NCBI GenBank assembly: GCA_003520965.1
Contig: DOTU01000068.1
Coordinates: 801-8,778, forward strand
Length of the DNA stretch: 7,978 bases
Direction of reading: 5' to 3'
Source of the DNA: Candidatus Zixiibacteriota bacterium
Lineage (GTDB): Bacteria > Zixibacteria > MSB-5A5 > UBA10806
Part shown: positions 1 to 6,725 of the stretch, in pieces
Position numbering within the stretch: position 1 is the stretch's first letter
Layout of the letters: each line of letters begins with the position of its first letter
Translations under genes and position numbers: made by a program
The notes under the pieces: model-generated
Databases searched by the model: none
Seen by the model: only the letters and a program-made list of their open reading frames with translations
What the model was told of the DNA's origin: nothing

Positions 1-59
1 GGCCTAGACCTTCCCTACCTTCGTCTTTTGGACTATAAAATATGGACCCATACCGGAAC

Positions 60-87
60 TTGCCCGTTTAATATTGAGTTTGATTAT
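60..87 (+). promoter_or_regulatory. Weak candidate promoter upstream of the cupredoxin pair
   Basis: TTGCCC (60-65, four of six matches to TTGACA) and GATTAT (82-87, four of six to TATAAT) are separated by 16 bases and lie in the AT-rich stretch before the first cupredoxin gene. TATCAT (85-90) is a better -10 match but would need a 19-base spacer. The rest of bases 1-122 shows no recognisable gene, and a promoter further upstream, outside the window, is equally possible. Confidence 0.2.
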
Positions 88-122
88 CATAATTGAAATG
101 AGAATGCAAACAGGAGGAATTT

Positions 123-506
123 ATGAAGATACAAAGAATGAATATCAGCAGGTACGCTCTAACCATTACAGTCGTTGGGGCTTTTATTATCGCCGGATGC
201 AGCAGCAATAAAAGCCCAACCAGCCCAAACAATAATCCCCCCGCTCATTCCACACGTTATCATACGGTAAACATACAAAATTTCGCATTCAGCCCAGCCA
301 GTCTTCCTATCGCTATGGGTGATACGGTTGTCTGGACCAATAACGACAGCGCGCCGCATACGGTAACCTCAAATTCCGGCACGGAGCTTCAAAGCGCACA
401 GTTTACCCCGGGACAGACGTTTCAGCATATTTTCCCCGCAGCCGGAGGATTCGCCTATCATTGCATTGTCCATCCATCGATGATGGGTTCGGTGACGGTC
501 CAGTAA
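123..506 (+). CDS. Cupredoxin lipoprotein, amicyanin/plastocyanin-like blue copper protein
   Basis: A 127-residue type-1 copper protein, probably an electron carrier or copper binder tethered to a membrane. The N-terminus is a lipoprotein signal: basic residues, a hydrophobic run at about 11-25, and lipobox I-A-G-C with Cys26 as the lipidated residue. Ser27 at the +2 position would favour the outer membrane under E. coli rules. A Ser/Pro/Asn-rich linker follows (27-41), then one cupredoxin domain (about 42-127). The four copper ligands are visible: His79 in SAPHTV, then Cys114, His117 and Met120 in YHCIVHPSM. The C-x2-H-x2-M spacing is the short amicyanin loop rather than the C-x2-H-x4-M of plant plastocyanin. 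AGGAGG at 112-117, five bases before the ATG, supports this start. The next gene encodes a paralogue about half identical by hand alignment (42 of 86 positions), 51 bases downstream. The redox partner is unknown. Confidence 0.9.
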   Translation: MKIQRMNISRYALTITVVGAFIIAGCSSNKSPTSPNNNPPAHSTRYHTVNIQNFAFSPASLPIAMGDTVVWTNNDSAPHTVTSNSGTELQSAQFTPGQTFQHIFPAAGGFAYHCIVHPSMMGSVTVQ

Positions 507-546
507 ATGAGTGAAAACGTACAGCCCCAACGAAGCATTAAAGTGT

Positions 547-551
547 GGAGG
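547..551 (+). promoter_or_regulatory. Ribosome binding site that fixes the start of the second cupredoxin
   Basis: GGAGG sits six bases before ATG 558. The longer in-frame start at 507, which directly abuts the upstream TAA, has no Shine-Dalgarno sequence, so this site decides between the two. Confidence 0.75.
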
Positions 552-557
552 AATTCG

Positions 558-935
558 ATGAGCAGATTTTGTCAACAAAGAAGCATACGAACCCTTGGAA
601 TTATTTTTATTGCTTCAGGGATATTTTTCAGCGCCAGCGCGGCCAATAAGGCTCCCAAAAAACAAGCGGCGTCCCATTCCGTTCATTTCCATACTGTGGG
701 CATGAAGAATATGGTTTACAACCCAGCCAAGCTTACGATATCGGTTGGCGACACCGTTGAGTGGTTCAACTCCGACAATGTCCCCCACATGGTCAACTCG
801 GATAGCAGTACAGTGTTTCAAAGCCCCTTGTTTAACCCCGGGAAGAGTTTTCAATATGTTTTCAAAACATCGGGGAAATTCCCATATCATTGCGCCATTC
901 ACCCGATGATGGTCGGCACGATAACTGTAAAATAA
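558..935 (+). CDS. Periplasmic cupredoxin, amicyanin-like, paralogue of the upstream gene
   Basis: A 125-residue soluble type-1 copper protein. An in-frame ATG at 507 would add 17 residues, but the start at 558 has a good ribosome binding site and gives a clean Sec signal peptide: basic residues 3-11, hydrophobic 13-24, and A-S-A cleavage after Ala28. There is no lipobox, so unlike its neighbour it should be free in the periplasm. The cupredoxin domain spans about 40-125. Ligands are His77 in NVPHMV, and Cys112, His115 and Met118 in YHCAIHPMM, with the same short C-x2-H-x2-M loop as amicyanin. It matches the upstream protein at about 42 of 86 domain positions without gaps, so the pair arose by duplication. 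The two genes probably form one transcript ending at the terminator near 982-1030. Likely role: electron shuttle or copper carrier; the partner is not identifiable here. Confidence 0.88.
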   Translation: MSRFCQQRSIRTLGIIFIASGIFFSASAANKAPKKQAASHSVHFHTVGMKNMVYNPAKLTISVGDTVEWFNSDNVPHMVNSDSSTVFQSPLFNPGKSFQYVFKTSGKFPYHCAIHPMMVGTITVK

Positions 936-981
936 AAATCCTATGTTCTAGTATTCCTTATTGATACAGATGTCCTCTGTC

Positions 982-1030
982 ATGCGCCGTCGGAATGAAG
1001 CAAATGCTGCATCTTAACGGCGCATTTTTT
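982..1030 (+). terminator. Rho-independent terminator after the cupredoxin pair
   Basis: ATGCGCCGT (982-990) is perfectly complementary to ACGGCGCAT (1017-1025), giving a nine-pair GC-rich stem directly followed by a T run (1025-1030, then A and five more T). The loop is long (26 bases) and may hold a small inner hairpin. It lies 47 bases after the second cupredoxin stop and separates that unit from the OPT gene. Confidence 0.8.
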
Positions 1031-1086
1031 ATTTTTCCAAATAGCGTCGAATTCCAAAATAATTTAGCCCCATCAGGTGATATTGG

Positions 1087-1115
1087 TTGCACCATTCGCC
1101 TTGTTTTAATATAGT
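1087..1115 (+). promoter_or_regulatory. Candidate sigma-70-type promoter of the OPT transporter gene
   Basis: TTGCAC (1087-1092) and TATAGT (1110-1115, five of six matches to TATAAT) are spaced by exactly 17 bases. An overlapping alternative is TTGGTT (1083-1088) with TAATAT (1107-1112), spacer 18. The short dyad TGGT-TGC-ACCA (1084-1094) covers the -35 element and could be an operator, though it is short enough to be chance. Transcription would begin near 1122, leaving a leader of about 30 bases. Confidence 0.45.
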
Positions 1116-1152
1116 TATGCCAAATAGGACTTGAAACGCTTGGAGTCGCCTG

Positions 1153-3267
1153 ATGTCAGAAACTGAATTCAAACCGTATATCGGGCCTTACGAAAACCAG
1201 AAGGAATTCACTTTCCGCGCGGTTTTTATCGGGGCGATTTTGGGGATCATTTTTGCCGCCTCCTCGGTCTATCTGGCCTTAAAAGTCGGTATGACAGTGA
1301 GCGCCTCGATCCCGATCGCGGTTCTCTCGATCACCCTGTTCAGGGTTTTGGGACGATCAACTATCCTGGAAAACAACATCGTCCAAACCACGGGTTCGGC
1401 CGGAGAGTCAATTGCTTTTGGCGTGGCCACCACCATGCCGGTTTTCCTGCTCCTGGGTCTGAATATGGAAATGATGTCGATCCTCTGGATGTCGCTTCTC
1501 GGCGGTATTCTGGGAGTTCTGATGATGATTCCTCTCCGGAAGGGGCTAATCGTCAAAGAGCATGGTAAGCTGACTTATCCGGAGGGTACCGCCTGCGCCG
1601 ATGTTCTCATCGTCGGCGAGGAAGGCGGAACTAACGCCAAAACTGTCTTTTTGGGATTTGGTATCGGCGCCATTTATAAATTCGTAAACGTTGGTCTTCG
1701 GCTTTGGGCAGATGTCCCCACTCGGATGCTTAAGTTTTTCAAAGGTGCTTCGATTTCAGGCGAGCTTACGCCCGAGCTTTTAGGTGTTGGATATATAATC
1801 GGCCCGCAAGTCTCAGCCAACATGCTGGCCGGAGGCGTGCTCTCTTACCTTATTTTGATACCGGCAATTAAAATTTTCGGCGAAAATATCAGCACCGTCA
1901 TGTTCCCGGCCTCGACCCTGATTAAAGATATGACACCCGATATGGTCCGTAACGCTTACGTCCTTTATATCGGCGCGGGCGCGGTGGCCACCGGAGGGAT
2001 AATCAGCCTCATCAAATCCTTCCCCACTATCATCTCGGCTTTCCGAAGCGGCTTTAAGTCTTTCCTCGATTCACGCGCGGGCAAAAATAGCGGCGAGGTT
2101 GTACTCAGAACTGATCGCGACTTACCTCTTTGGGTGGTTGTTTTCGGCTCACTTGGATTAGTTCTGGCAATCTGGTTGGCGCCGGTGCTGCATATCAACG
2201 CTATCTCGGCAGTACTCATAGTTCTTTTCGGCTTTTTCTTTGTAACCGTCTCCAGCCGCATCACTGGTGAGATCGGCTCTTCGTCGAATCCAATTTCGGG
2301 CATGACCGTGGCCACCCTGCTTATTACTTGTCTTCTCTTTTTAGCGGCGGGCTGGACCGGTGTCTCCTACCGGGCTATGGCGCTATGCACCGCGGCTATA
2401 GTCTGTATCGCAGCCTCCAACGGCGGTACTATCAGCCAGGATCTCAAAACCGGCTTTTTGGTGGGGTCCACTCCCAAATATCAGCAGCTGGCGATTATGA
2501 TTGGCGTTATCTCCAGCGCCCTTGTAATCGGCTTTACGGTGATACTTTTCAACAACGCCTACACCAGTATCGCCCCGGTATCTTTCGAAAATTTCACAGC
2601 CAGCTTGCCAGAAAAGCCGGAAACCTTTAAAGCCCCCGATGGCATTACCTACCGAGTGTTGCATGTAACCGAGCAGGTGGGCGATGTTCGTATCGGTAAA
2701 TATCTTGTCGATGAGTCCAATCATATTAAATATCTGGTCGATCCCGGTATTGCCGGAGTCGTAACCAGCCTTAACGGCCAACCGACTAAAAAGCTCGACG
2801 CTCCCAAAGCGCGCCTGTTCAGCCTGATAATTGACGGCATTCTAACTCAAAAACTCCCCTGGGGGCTGGTATTGATCGGTATATTCCTGGCCCTGGTAAT
2901 GGAACTTGTGGGAGTGTCCTCCCTACCCTTTGCGGTGGGGCTTTACCTTCCCCTCTCAACATCGACCCCGATTATGGCTGGTGGAATTATCCGTACTCTG
3001 GTCGACAAGAAACGTAAAGGCTCGGCCTCAGAAGCTGAGTTCTCGCCTGGGGTTCTGATGTCGTCGGGATATATTTCAGGAGCGGCCATAACCGGTGTTA
3101 TCCTGGCCGGGATCACCATCCTTGGTATGGATACCAAAATTGATTTCTCAAGCTATTCGACCTCTCTTTCAAGCGCCGACTGGTTTTCTTTAATACCGTT
3201 TTTGGTCCTTATGTATATCCTCTATCGAATAGGTATTGCTAAGGAAAATAAGGAGAAACGAGCCTGA
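1153..3267 (+). CDS. OPT-family oligopeptide (or metal-chelate) transporter
   Basis: A 704-residue inner-membrane secondary transporter of the OPT superfamily, full length for bacterial members. Family members import small peptides or, in the YSL branch, metal chelates; the substrate here is not readable from sequence. Family landmarks in order: the N-terminal block RAVFIGAILG...SVYLALKVGMTVSASIP (22-54), NNIVQTTGSAGESIAFG (74-90), LTYPEGTACADVL (140-152), SSSNPISGMTVATL (376-389), and APKARLFSLIIDGIL (550-564) followed by LPFAVGLYLP (591-600). Many hydrophobic helices alternate with a hydrophilic stretch at about 472-552 that contains KYLVD twice; I recall a similar segment in other bacterial OPT proteins. 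The C-terminus is a short basic tail. GGAG at 1142-1145, seven bases before the ATG, is a modest ribosome binding site. A terminator upstream and a candidate promoter suggest independent transcription. No terminator is visible after it, so read-through into the next gene is possible. Confidence 0.92.
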   Translation: MSETEFKPYIGPYENQKEFTFRAVFIGAILGIIFAASSVYLALKVGMTVSASIPIAVLSITLFRVLGRSTILENNIVQTTGSAGESIAFGVATTMPVFLLLGLNMEMMSILWMSLLGGILGVLMMIPLRKGLIVKEHGKLTYPEGTACADVLIVGEEGGTNAKTVFLGFGIGAIYKFVNVGLRLWADVPTRMLKFFKGASISGELTPELLGVGYIIGPQVSANMLAGGVLSYLILIPAIKIFGENISTVMFPASTLIKDMTPDMVRNAYVLYIGAGAVATGGIISLIKSFPTIISAFRSGFKSFLDSRAGKNSGEVVLRTDRDLPLWVVVFGSLGLVLAIWLAPVLHINAISAVLIVLFGFFFVTVSSRITGEIGSSSNPISGMTVATLLITCLLFLAAGWTGVSYRAMALCTAAIVCIAASNGGTISQDLKTGFLVGSTPKYQQLAIMIGVISSALVIGFTVILFNNAYTSIAPVSFENFTASLPEKPETFKAPDGITYRVLHVTEQVGDVRIGKYLVDESNHIKYLVDPGIAGVVTSLNGQPTKKLDAPKARLFSLIIDGILTQKLPWGLVLIGIFLALVMELVGVSSLPFAVGLYLPLSTSTPIMAGGIIRTLVDKKRKGSASEAEFSPGVLMSSGYISGAAITGVILAGITILGMDTKIDFSSYSTSLSSADWFSLIPFLVLMYILYRIGIAKENKEKRA

Positions 3268-3298
3268 GCAGGAATTTGTCTGCCTTCGATTCATTACT

Positions 3299-3328
3299 TT
3301 GATAAAAGCGGGCCGCTCAACCGATAAC
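3299..3328 (+). promoter_or_regulatory. Weak candidate promoter upstream of the secreted protein gene
   Basis: TTGATA (3299-3304, five of six matches to TTGACA) and GATAAC (3323-3328, four of six to TATAAT) are 18 bases apart in the 107-base gap after the OPT gene. The gap has no convincing terminator, so transcription from the OPT promoter is an alternative. Confidence 0.25.
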
Positions 3329-3374
3329 CTTTTACATGGAATAATAATCACCAACCCTTAAATGAGTCAATTCA

Positions 3375-5213
3375 ATGAAAAAAACGTTACTAATTGTGAT
3401 GCTCGCCCTGGTTCCGGCCGTAGTCTACGGCCAGATTTATCTTGACGAGCATTTCACCGGAAATTTTCCTCCTGCAGGCTGGACTGTTGATCTACATCCA
3501 CAAAATTGGATAGCATCGGCAAGCAACCGCGCTGGTGGCAGTCCGCCAGAATCGGAGTTTAAATGGGAACCTCAATTTTCCTCGGGTTATTCTCGATTGA
3601 TCTCACCACATCTGAATCTGACTGGCACGACAACCTTGAAAATCCAATTCACGCAATACGTTGACTGGTTTGCTTCATCTTTTACAATCGGCGTGGCAAC
3701 CAGGCATTCCAACGGTTCCTGGCATGTAGTCTATTCGGTCTCGCCCGGCGCGGATATTGGACCGGCGGTTGTATCCACCACCATTTCCAACGGTGACGTG
3801 GGTGCATCCGATTTTCAGATTTGCTGGTACTTCAATGGGGATACATTCAATATCAATTTCTGGAAATTCGATGATATTCTTCTGTATCAGCCGCGGGCCC
3901 ATGATATGCGAACAAGCGATATAATCGTTAACTCCCAATATTCACAGGGTGCAACCCTAACTCCCGGAGCAACCGTTGTAAATTTCGGCCTTAACGCCGA
4001 TACATGTATGGCGAAATGCGAAATTTTCGAAGGTCAAAATTTGTTTTATGCCGATACCCTTTTCGATATTGCCCTGCCCGCCGGACAGTCATCAATGGTT
4101 AACTTTGATAGCTTGATAATTCCAACCGCAAACGTGGTCTATCAGGTTCGGGCAACAACGATTATGCCTGGTGATATGGACCTGTCAAATGATTCCCTCT
4201 CCGAATTTTTCAACACCTATACAACCCCCCGCAATATGGTGATGACTGAACTCGGTACCGGAACCTGGTGCACCTACTGCCCGGGAGCAACCATGGGAGC
4301 AGAGGATATGATCGGTGCCGGATTTAATACAGCAATTGTAGAGTATCATATGCACAGCACCACCGCGCCCGATCCTTTCGAAAATTCATTTAGCGTAGCA
4401 AGGGTCGGCTACTACGGCTTTTCCTTCTCCGATTTTCCCACGGCTGTCTTCGATGGTATCCTGCAACATGTGGGCGGTAATCATAGCGTCAGCTTGTTTC
4501 CTATCTATCAGCCGCTTTACCAAACGAGGGCTGACCTCAAAAGCGCCTTCTCGCTAGGCATAACCGGCTCGCATATTGGGGATAGCCTTCATGTCCAGGT
4601 CCAGGTTAGCAAGAATGCTCCCATAATATACCAGAATATGGTTCTTCATCTGGCTTTAACCGAATCGAATATTTCTTATTCATGGCAGGACCAGGACCAT
4701 TGCTCCTTCGTCGAGAGAATTATGGCCCCGGATGAAATTGGCGCTCCGCTTGATTTCACATCTGGCGATCTTCAGATCTTCAATTTCGATTTCGCTGTGG
4801 ATACGTCCTGGGATATGGCCAATTGCGAACTTGCGGCTTGGGTCCAGAACCGCCCGGATAAGGAATGTTTACAGGGAGCCAAGGTCTCTGTAACGGGTCT
4901 GCAGGGAGTTGATGACGATGCGGTTGCATTACCAACAGAAACAAAACTGTTAGGCAACTATCCCAACCCGTTCAACCCATCCACCACTATCGAGTTTGCA
5001 CTCAGTAAACCCAGCGATGTGAAGCTTGATGTATTCAACCTTCTGGGCCAGAAAGTGACAACCCTTATCAATTCTCGTATGGAAGCCGGAAATCATTCCG
5101 TAATTTGGAATGGTCGGGATGCAAACGGTAACAGCGTGGCATCAGGCGCATACTTCTATAAACTAAATACCAACGATTACGCCTCCACCAGAAAAATGGT
5201 GCTGGCAAAGTAA
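3375..5213 (+). CDS. Secreted multidomain protein: choice-of-anchor J-like, Omp28/thioredoxin-like, C-terminal sorting domain
   Basis: A 612-residue exported protein. Order: signal peptide (1-19, cleavage before Gln20); beta-sandwich of the cleaved-adhesin/choice-of-anchor J type (about 22-172, with FPPAGWTV near the start and FWKFDDILLY at the end); an Ig/CARDB-like domain (about 175-283); an Omp28-like domain (about 286-508) with a thioredoxin fold, seen in GTWCTYCPG with Cys299 and Cys302 and in FPTAVFDG with the likely cis-proline Pro355; then a FlgD-like/Por-type C-terminal sorting domain (about 526-612, NYPNPFNPSTT through GAYFYKL). The last domain marks cargo of type IX or related secretion in FCB bacteria, so the protein probably ends up on the cell surface or outside. 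The CxxC suggests thiol-disulfide chemistry, but Omp28 proteins lack an established reaction. No Shine-Dalgarno sequence precedes the ATG; the start rests on the signal peptide. A terminator follows 20 bases after the stop. Confidence 0.85.
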   Translation: MKKTLLIVMLALVPAVVYGQIYLDEHFTGNFPPAGWTVDLHPQNWIASASNRAGGSPPESEFKWEPQFSSGYSRLISPHLNLTGTTTLKIQFTQYVDWFASSFTIGVATRHSNGSWHVVYSVSPGADIGPAVVSTTISNGDVGASDFQICWYFNGDTFNINFWKFDDILLYQPRAHDMRTSDIIVNSQYSQGATLTPGATVVNFGLNADTCMAKCEIFEGQNLFYADTLFDIALPAGQSSMVNFDSLIIPTANVVYQVRATTIMPGDMDLSNDSLSEFFNTYTTPRNMVMTELGTGTWCTYCPGATMGAEDMIGAGFNTAIVEYHMHSTTAPDPFENSFSVARVGYYGFSFSDFPTAVFDGILQHVGGNHSVSLFPIYQPLYQTRADLKSAFSLGITGSHIGDSLHVQVQVSKNAPIIYQNMVLHLALTESNISYSWQDQDHCSFVERIMAPDEIGAPLDFTSGDLQIFNFDFAVDTSWDMANCELAAWVQNRPDKECLQGAKVSVTGLQGVDDDAVALPTETKLLGNYPNPFNPSTTIEFALSKPSDVKLDVFNLLGQKVTTLINSRMEAGNHSVIWNGRDANGNSVASGAYFYKLNTNDYASTRKMVLAK

Positions 5214-5232
5214 AGTCTCCTATTTGGAAAAT

Positions 5233-5261
5233 AAGGCTCTCCCCGCTATAGAGAGCCTTTT
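5233..5261 (+). terminator. Rho-independent terminator after the secreted protein gene
   Basis: AAGGCTCTC (5233-5241) and GAGAGCCTT (5251-5259) form a perfect nine-pair stem with a nine-base loop. The 3' arm runs into a short TTTT tract (5258-5261). It begins 20 bases after the TAA at 5211-5213 and insulates the barrel-symporter operon from upstream transcription. Confidence 0.85.
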
Positions 5262-5281
5262 CAATTAAAGCATAGAAAAGG

Positions 5282-5318
5282 CTTGCCAGCGTCAGGCTGG
5301 TAAGTTAGAATCTGACGC
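5282..5318 (+). promoter_or_regulatory. Two overlapping operator-like dyads across the barrel-symporter promoter
   Basis: Dyad A: CTTGCCAGC (5282-5290) and GCTGGTAAG (5296-5304), eight of nine positions symmetric, five-base centre; it covers the -35 hexamer and the spacer. Dyad B: GCGTCAG (5289-5295) and CTGACGC (5312-5318), perfect seven-base arms 16 bases apart, bracketing the -10 hexamer and ending at the expected start site. The two centres are about 10.5 bases apart, roughly one helical turn. Placement on the core promoter suggests binding sites for a dimeric regulator. If the region were transcribed by read-through, the same sequences could form alternative RNA hairpins instead. Confidence 0.45.
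5283..5311 (+). promoter_or_regulatory. Sigma-70-type promoter of the barrel-symporter operon
   Basis: TTGCCA (5283-5288) matches TTGACA at five of six positions and TAGAAT (5306-5311) matches TATAAT at five of six, with the ideal 17-base spacer. It is the best promoter match I found in the window and lies just after a terminator and before the barrel gene. Transcription would start near 5318, giving a leader of about 49 bases. Confidence 0.6.
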
Positions 5319-5366
5319 GTGTTAACGTAGCCGGGGGCGAGATCATTTATCAAGAGGTGGATTGGG

Positions 5367-6680
5367 ATGAGTATAATTAAGGCCCCTGGTACAAAGATAC
5401 TTTTATTTGTTTTAACCTTCATCAATTTTACGCCCGTATTTTCTCAAACGCAATCGGGGACACCCGTTTCCCCAAAATATAAGATCAGCTTTTCGGAACG
5501 GTTTCGGATCGAGGCCTGGGATAACTCCACCAGCCTAAGTAACACCGCCAATGCCGGAAGCTCCTACACCAGAAACCGCTCCAGCTTGATGGGACAGTGG
5601 TTTCCGAAATATAAACTGGAGCTGGCCCTTAAATTTACCAATGAATTTCGCTCTTATTTTACGCCATCCAACAAACAATTCAATATCGATGAATTATTTA
5701 TAGATCAACTTTATTTTAAATGGACGAATATTGCCGGGACTCAGGCAACTCTCATGTTTGGCCGTCAGAATATATCCCTGGGGGAAGGTTTTTTAATTAT
5801 GGATGGCGGCCCTCTTGACGGTTCTCGAAGCGGTTATTTTAACGCCATTCGGGCTGGCTACCAATTTCGGCCCAAGCTAAATCTCACCGCGTTTTATTCG
5901 GTTCAGAACAAGACGGATGATATACTCCCGGTGATAAATAAAAAATCGAAACCTTTAACCGATCAGAATGAAAAGGCCGGGGCATTTTATCTTAACTGCG
6001 ATTTTGGCTCAAGAAATTTCCAGACGTACTATATCCGCAAGGATGCCAAAAACACGGCTGTCTGGCCCAGGTCGGAAATTAATGCCATCGGCGAGCGCAC
6101 CCAAAGCCCAATAATCAAAAATTTAACCCTCACGTTCGAGGGGACCTACGAGTTCGGAAAAATGGGAGTGGCCGATATGGCAGCTTACGGAGGTTACGCC
6201 TATTTAACCTGGCAAGCCCCTTGGCCCAAAAGGTACCTCCTCAGTTTGACCGTTGGAACGATTTACTTGAGCGGTGATGATCCCAACAGCGCCAAATATG
6301 AGGGTTGGGACCCACTCTATGGGCGTTGGCCTAAATGGAGCGAATCTTATATCTACACTCTTTCCAAAGAGAATGGCGTTGCCTACTGGACAAACCTATC
6401 CTCTCTTTATGGAAAGATGCAGATTGAAATTGCCAAGAATGTAAAATACTCGTTCGATTACCACTATCTGTCAGCGCCCCAGAAAGCCCCCGGCTCGTCG
6501 GCTTTCACCGGAGGGCAGGGAAAGCATCGTGGCGAACTTGGAATTTCCAAACTCACCTATCAAATCAATAAAACCGTAAGCGGGCATATAATCTGGGAAA
6601 ACTTTAATCCAGGCTCATATTATTTCGCGGGCGCCAATGCGGCCAACTGGATGCGAATTGAATTTATGCTAAGTCTATAA
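5367..6680 (+). CDS. Outer-membrane beta-barrel, alginate-export (AlgE-like) family protein
   Basis: A 437-residue predicted outer-membrane channel. A signal peptide (hydrophobic 10-25, cleavage probably after Ser26 in PVFS-Q) precedes a body of alternating, aromatic-rich beta-strands with charged turns. Regions resembling the alginate-export barrel family: ERFRIEAWDN (44-53), FGRQNISLGEGFLIMDGGP (131-149) followed by GYFNAIRAGYQF (156-167), and GWDPLYGRWPKWSESYIY (313-330). It ends in a strand, NWMRIEFMLSL, without the usual terminal Phe. GAGGTG at 5354-5359 is seven bases before the ATG. The SSS symporter gene follows after 45 bases with no terminator, so the two are probably co-transcribed. 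No alginate synthesis genes are seen, which argues for solute passage or uptake rather than polysaccharide export. The family call is from remembered motifs; a porin of another family is the main alternative. Confidence 0.65.
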   Translation: MSIIKAPGTKILLFVLTFINFTPVFSQTQSGTPVSPKYKISFSERFRIEAWDNSTSLSNTANAGSSYTRNRSSLMGQWFPKYKLELALKFTNEFRSYFTPSNKQFNIDELFIDQLYFKWTNIAGTQATLMFGRQNISLGEGFLIMDGGPLDGSRSGYFNAIRAGYQFRPKLNLTAFYSVQNKTDDILPVINKKSKPLTDQNEKAGAFYLNCDFGSRNFQTYYIRKDAKNTAVWPRSEINAIGERTQSPIIKNLTLTFEGTYEFGKMGVADMAAYGGYAYLTWQAPWPKRYLLSLTVGTIYLSGDDPNSAKYEGWDPLYGRWPKWSESYIYTLSKENGVAYWTNLSSLYGKMQIEIAKNVKYSFDYHYLSAPQKAPGSSAFTGGQGKHRGELGISKLTYQINKTVSGHIIWENFNPGSYYFAGANAANWMRIEFMLSL

Positions 6681-6725
6681 TAGATTCGATACCGTGATTT
6701 GTTTATGACCGAATAAGGAGCTTCT

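Noticed and set aside
1..96. A + strand frame open from the window edge to TGA at 94-96, possibly the tail of an upstream gene
   Set aside because: Only 31 codons with no recognisable protein signature. The stretch is AT-rich and promoter-like toward its end, so chance is a sufficient explanation.
995..1114. Small frame starting ATG at 995 (39 codons) inside the cupredoxin-OPT gap
   Set aside because: It has no ribosome binding site at proper spacing, overlaps the terminator stem and the candidate OPT promoter, and the product resembles nothing known to me.
2698..2742. Direct repeat of a 15-base unit (14 identical) encoding KYLVD twice, ten residues apart, in the OPT gene
   Set aside because: I recall a similar GKYLVD...YLVDPGI stretch in other bacterial OPT proteins, so it is probably a conserved segment and not a recent duplication.
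2328..2781. Long frames on both strands inside the OPT gene
   Set aside because: They are shadows of a gene whose family motifs run continuously through this region; the products have no coherent domain.
3268..3284. Possible hairpin GCAG...CTGC just after the OPT stop
   Set aside because: A four-pair stem with no T run does not make a terminator.
5282..5318. RNA pseudoknot or riboswitch reading of the hairpins before the barrel gene (loop GTCAG pairs with CTGAC at 5312-5316)
   Set aside because: The best promoter places the transcription start near 5318, so this segment would not be in the RNA. The pseudoknot would also need a zero-length first loop. DNA operator dyads explain it better.
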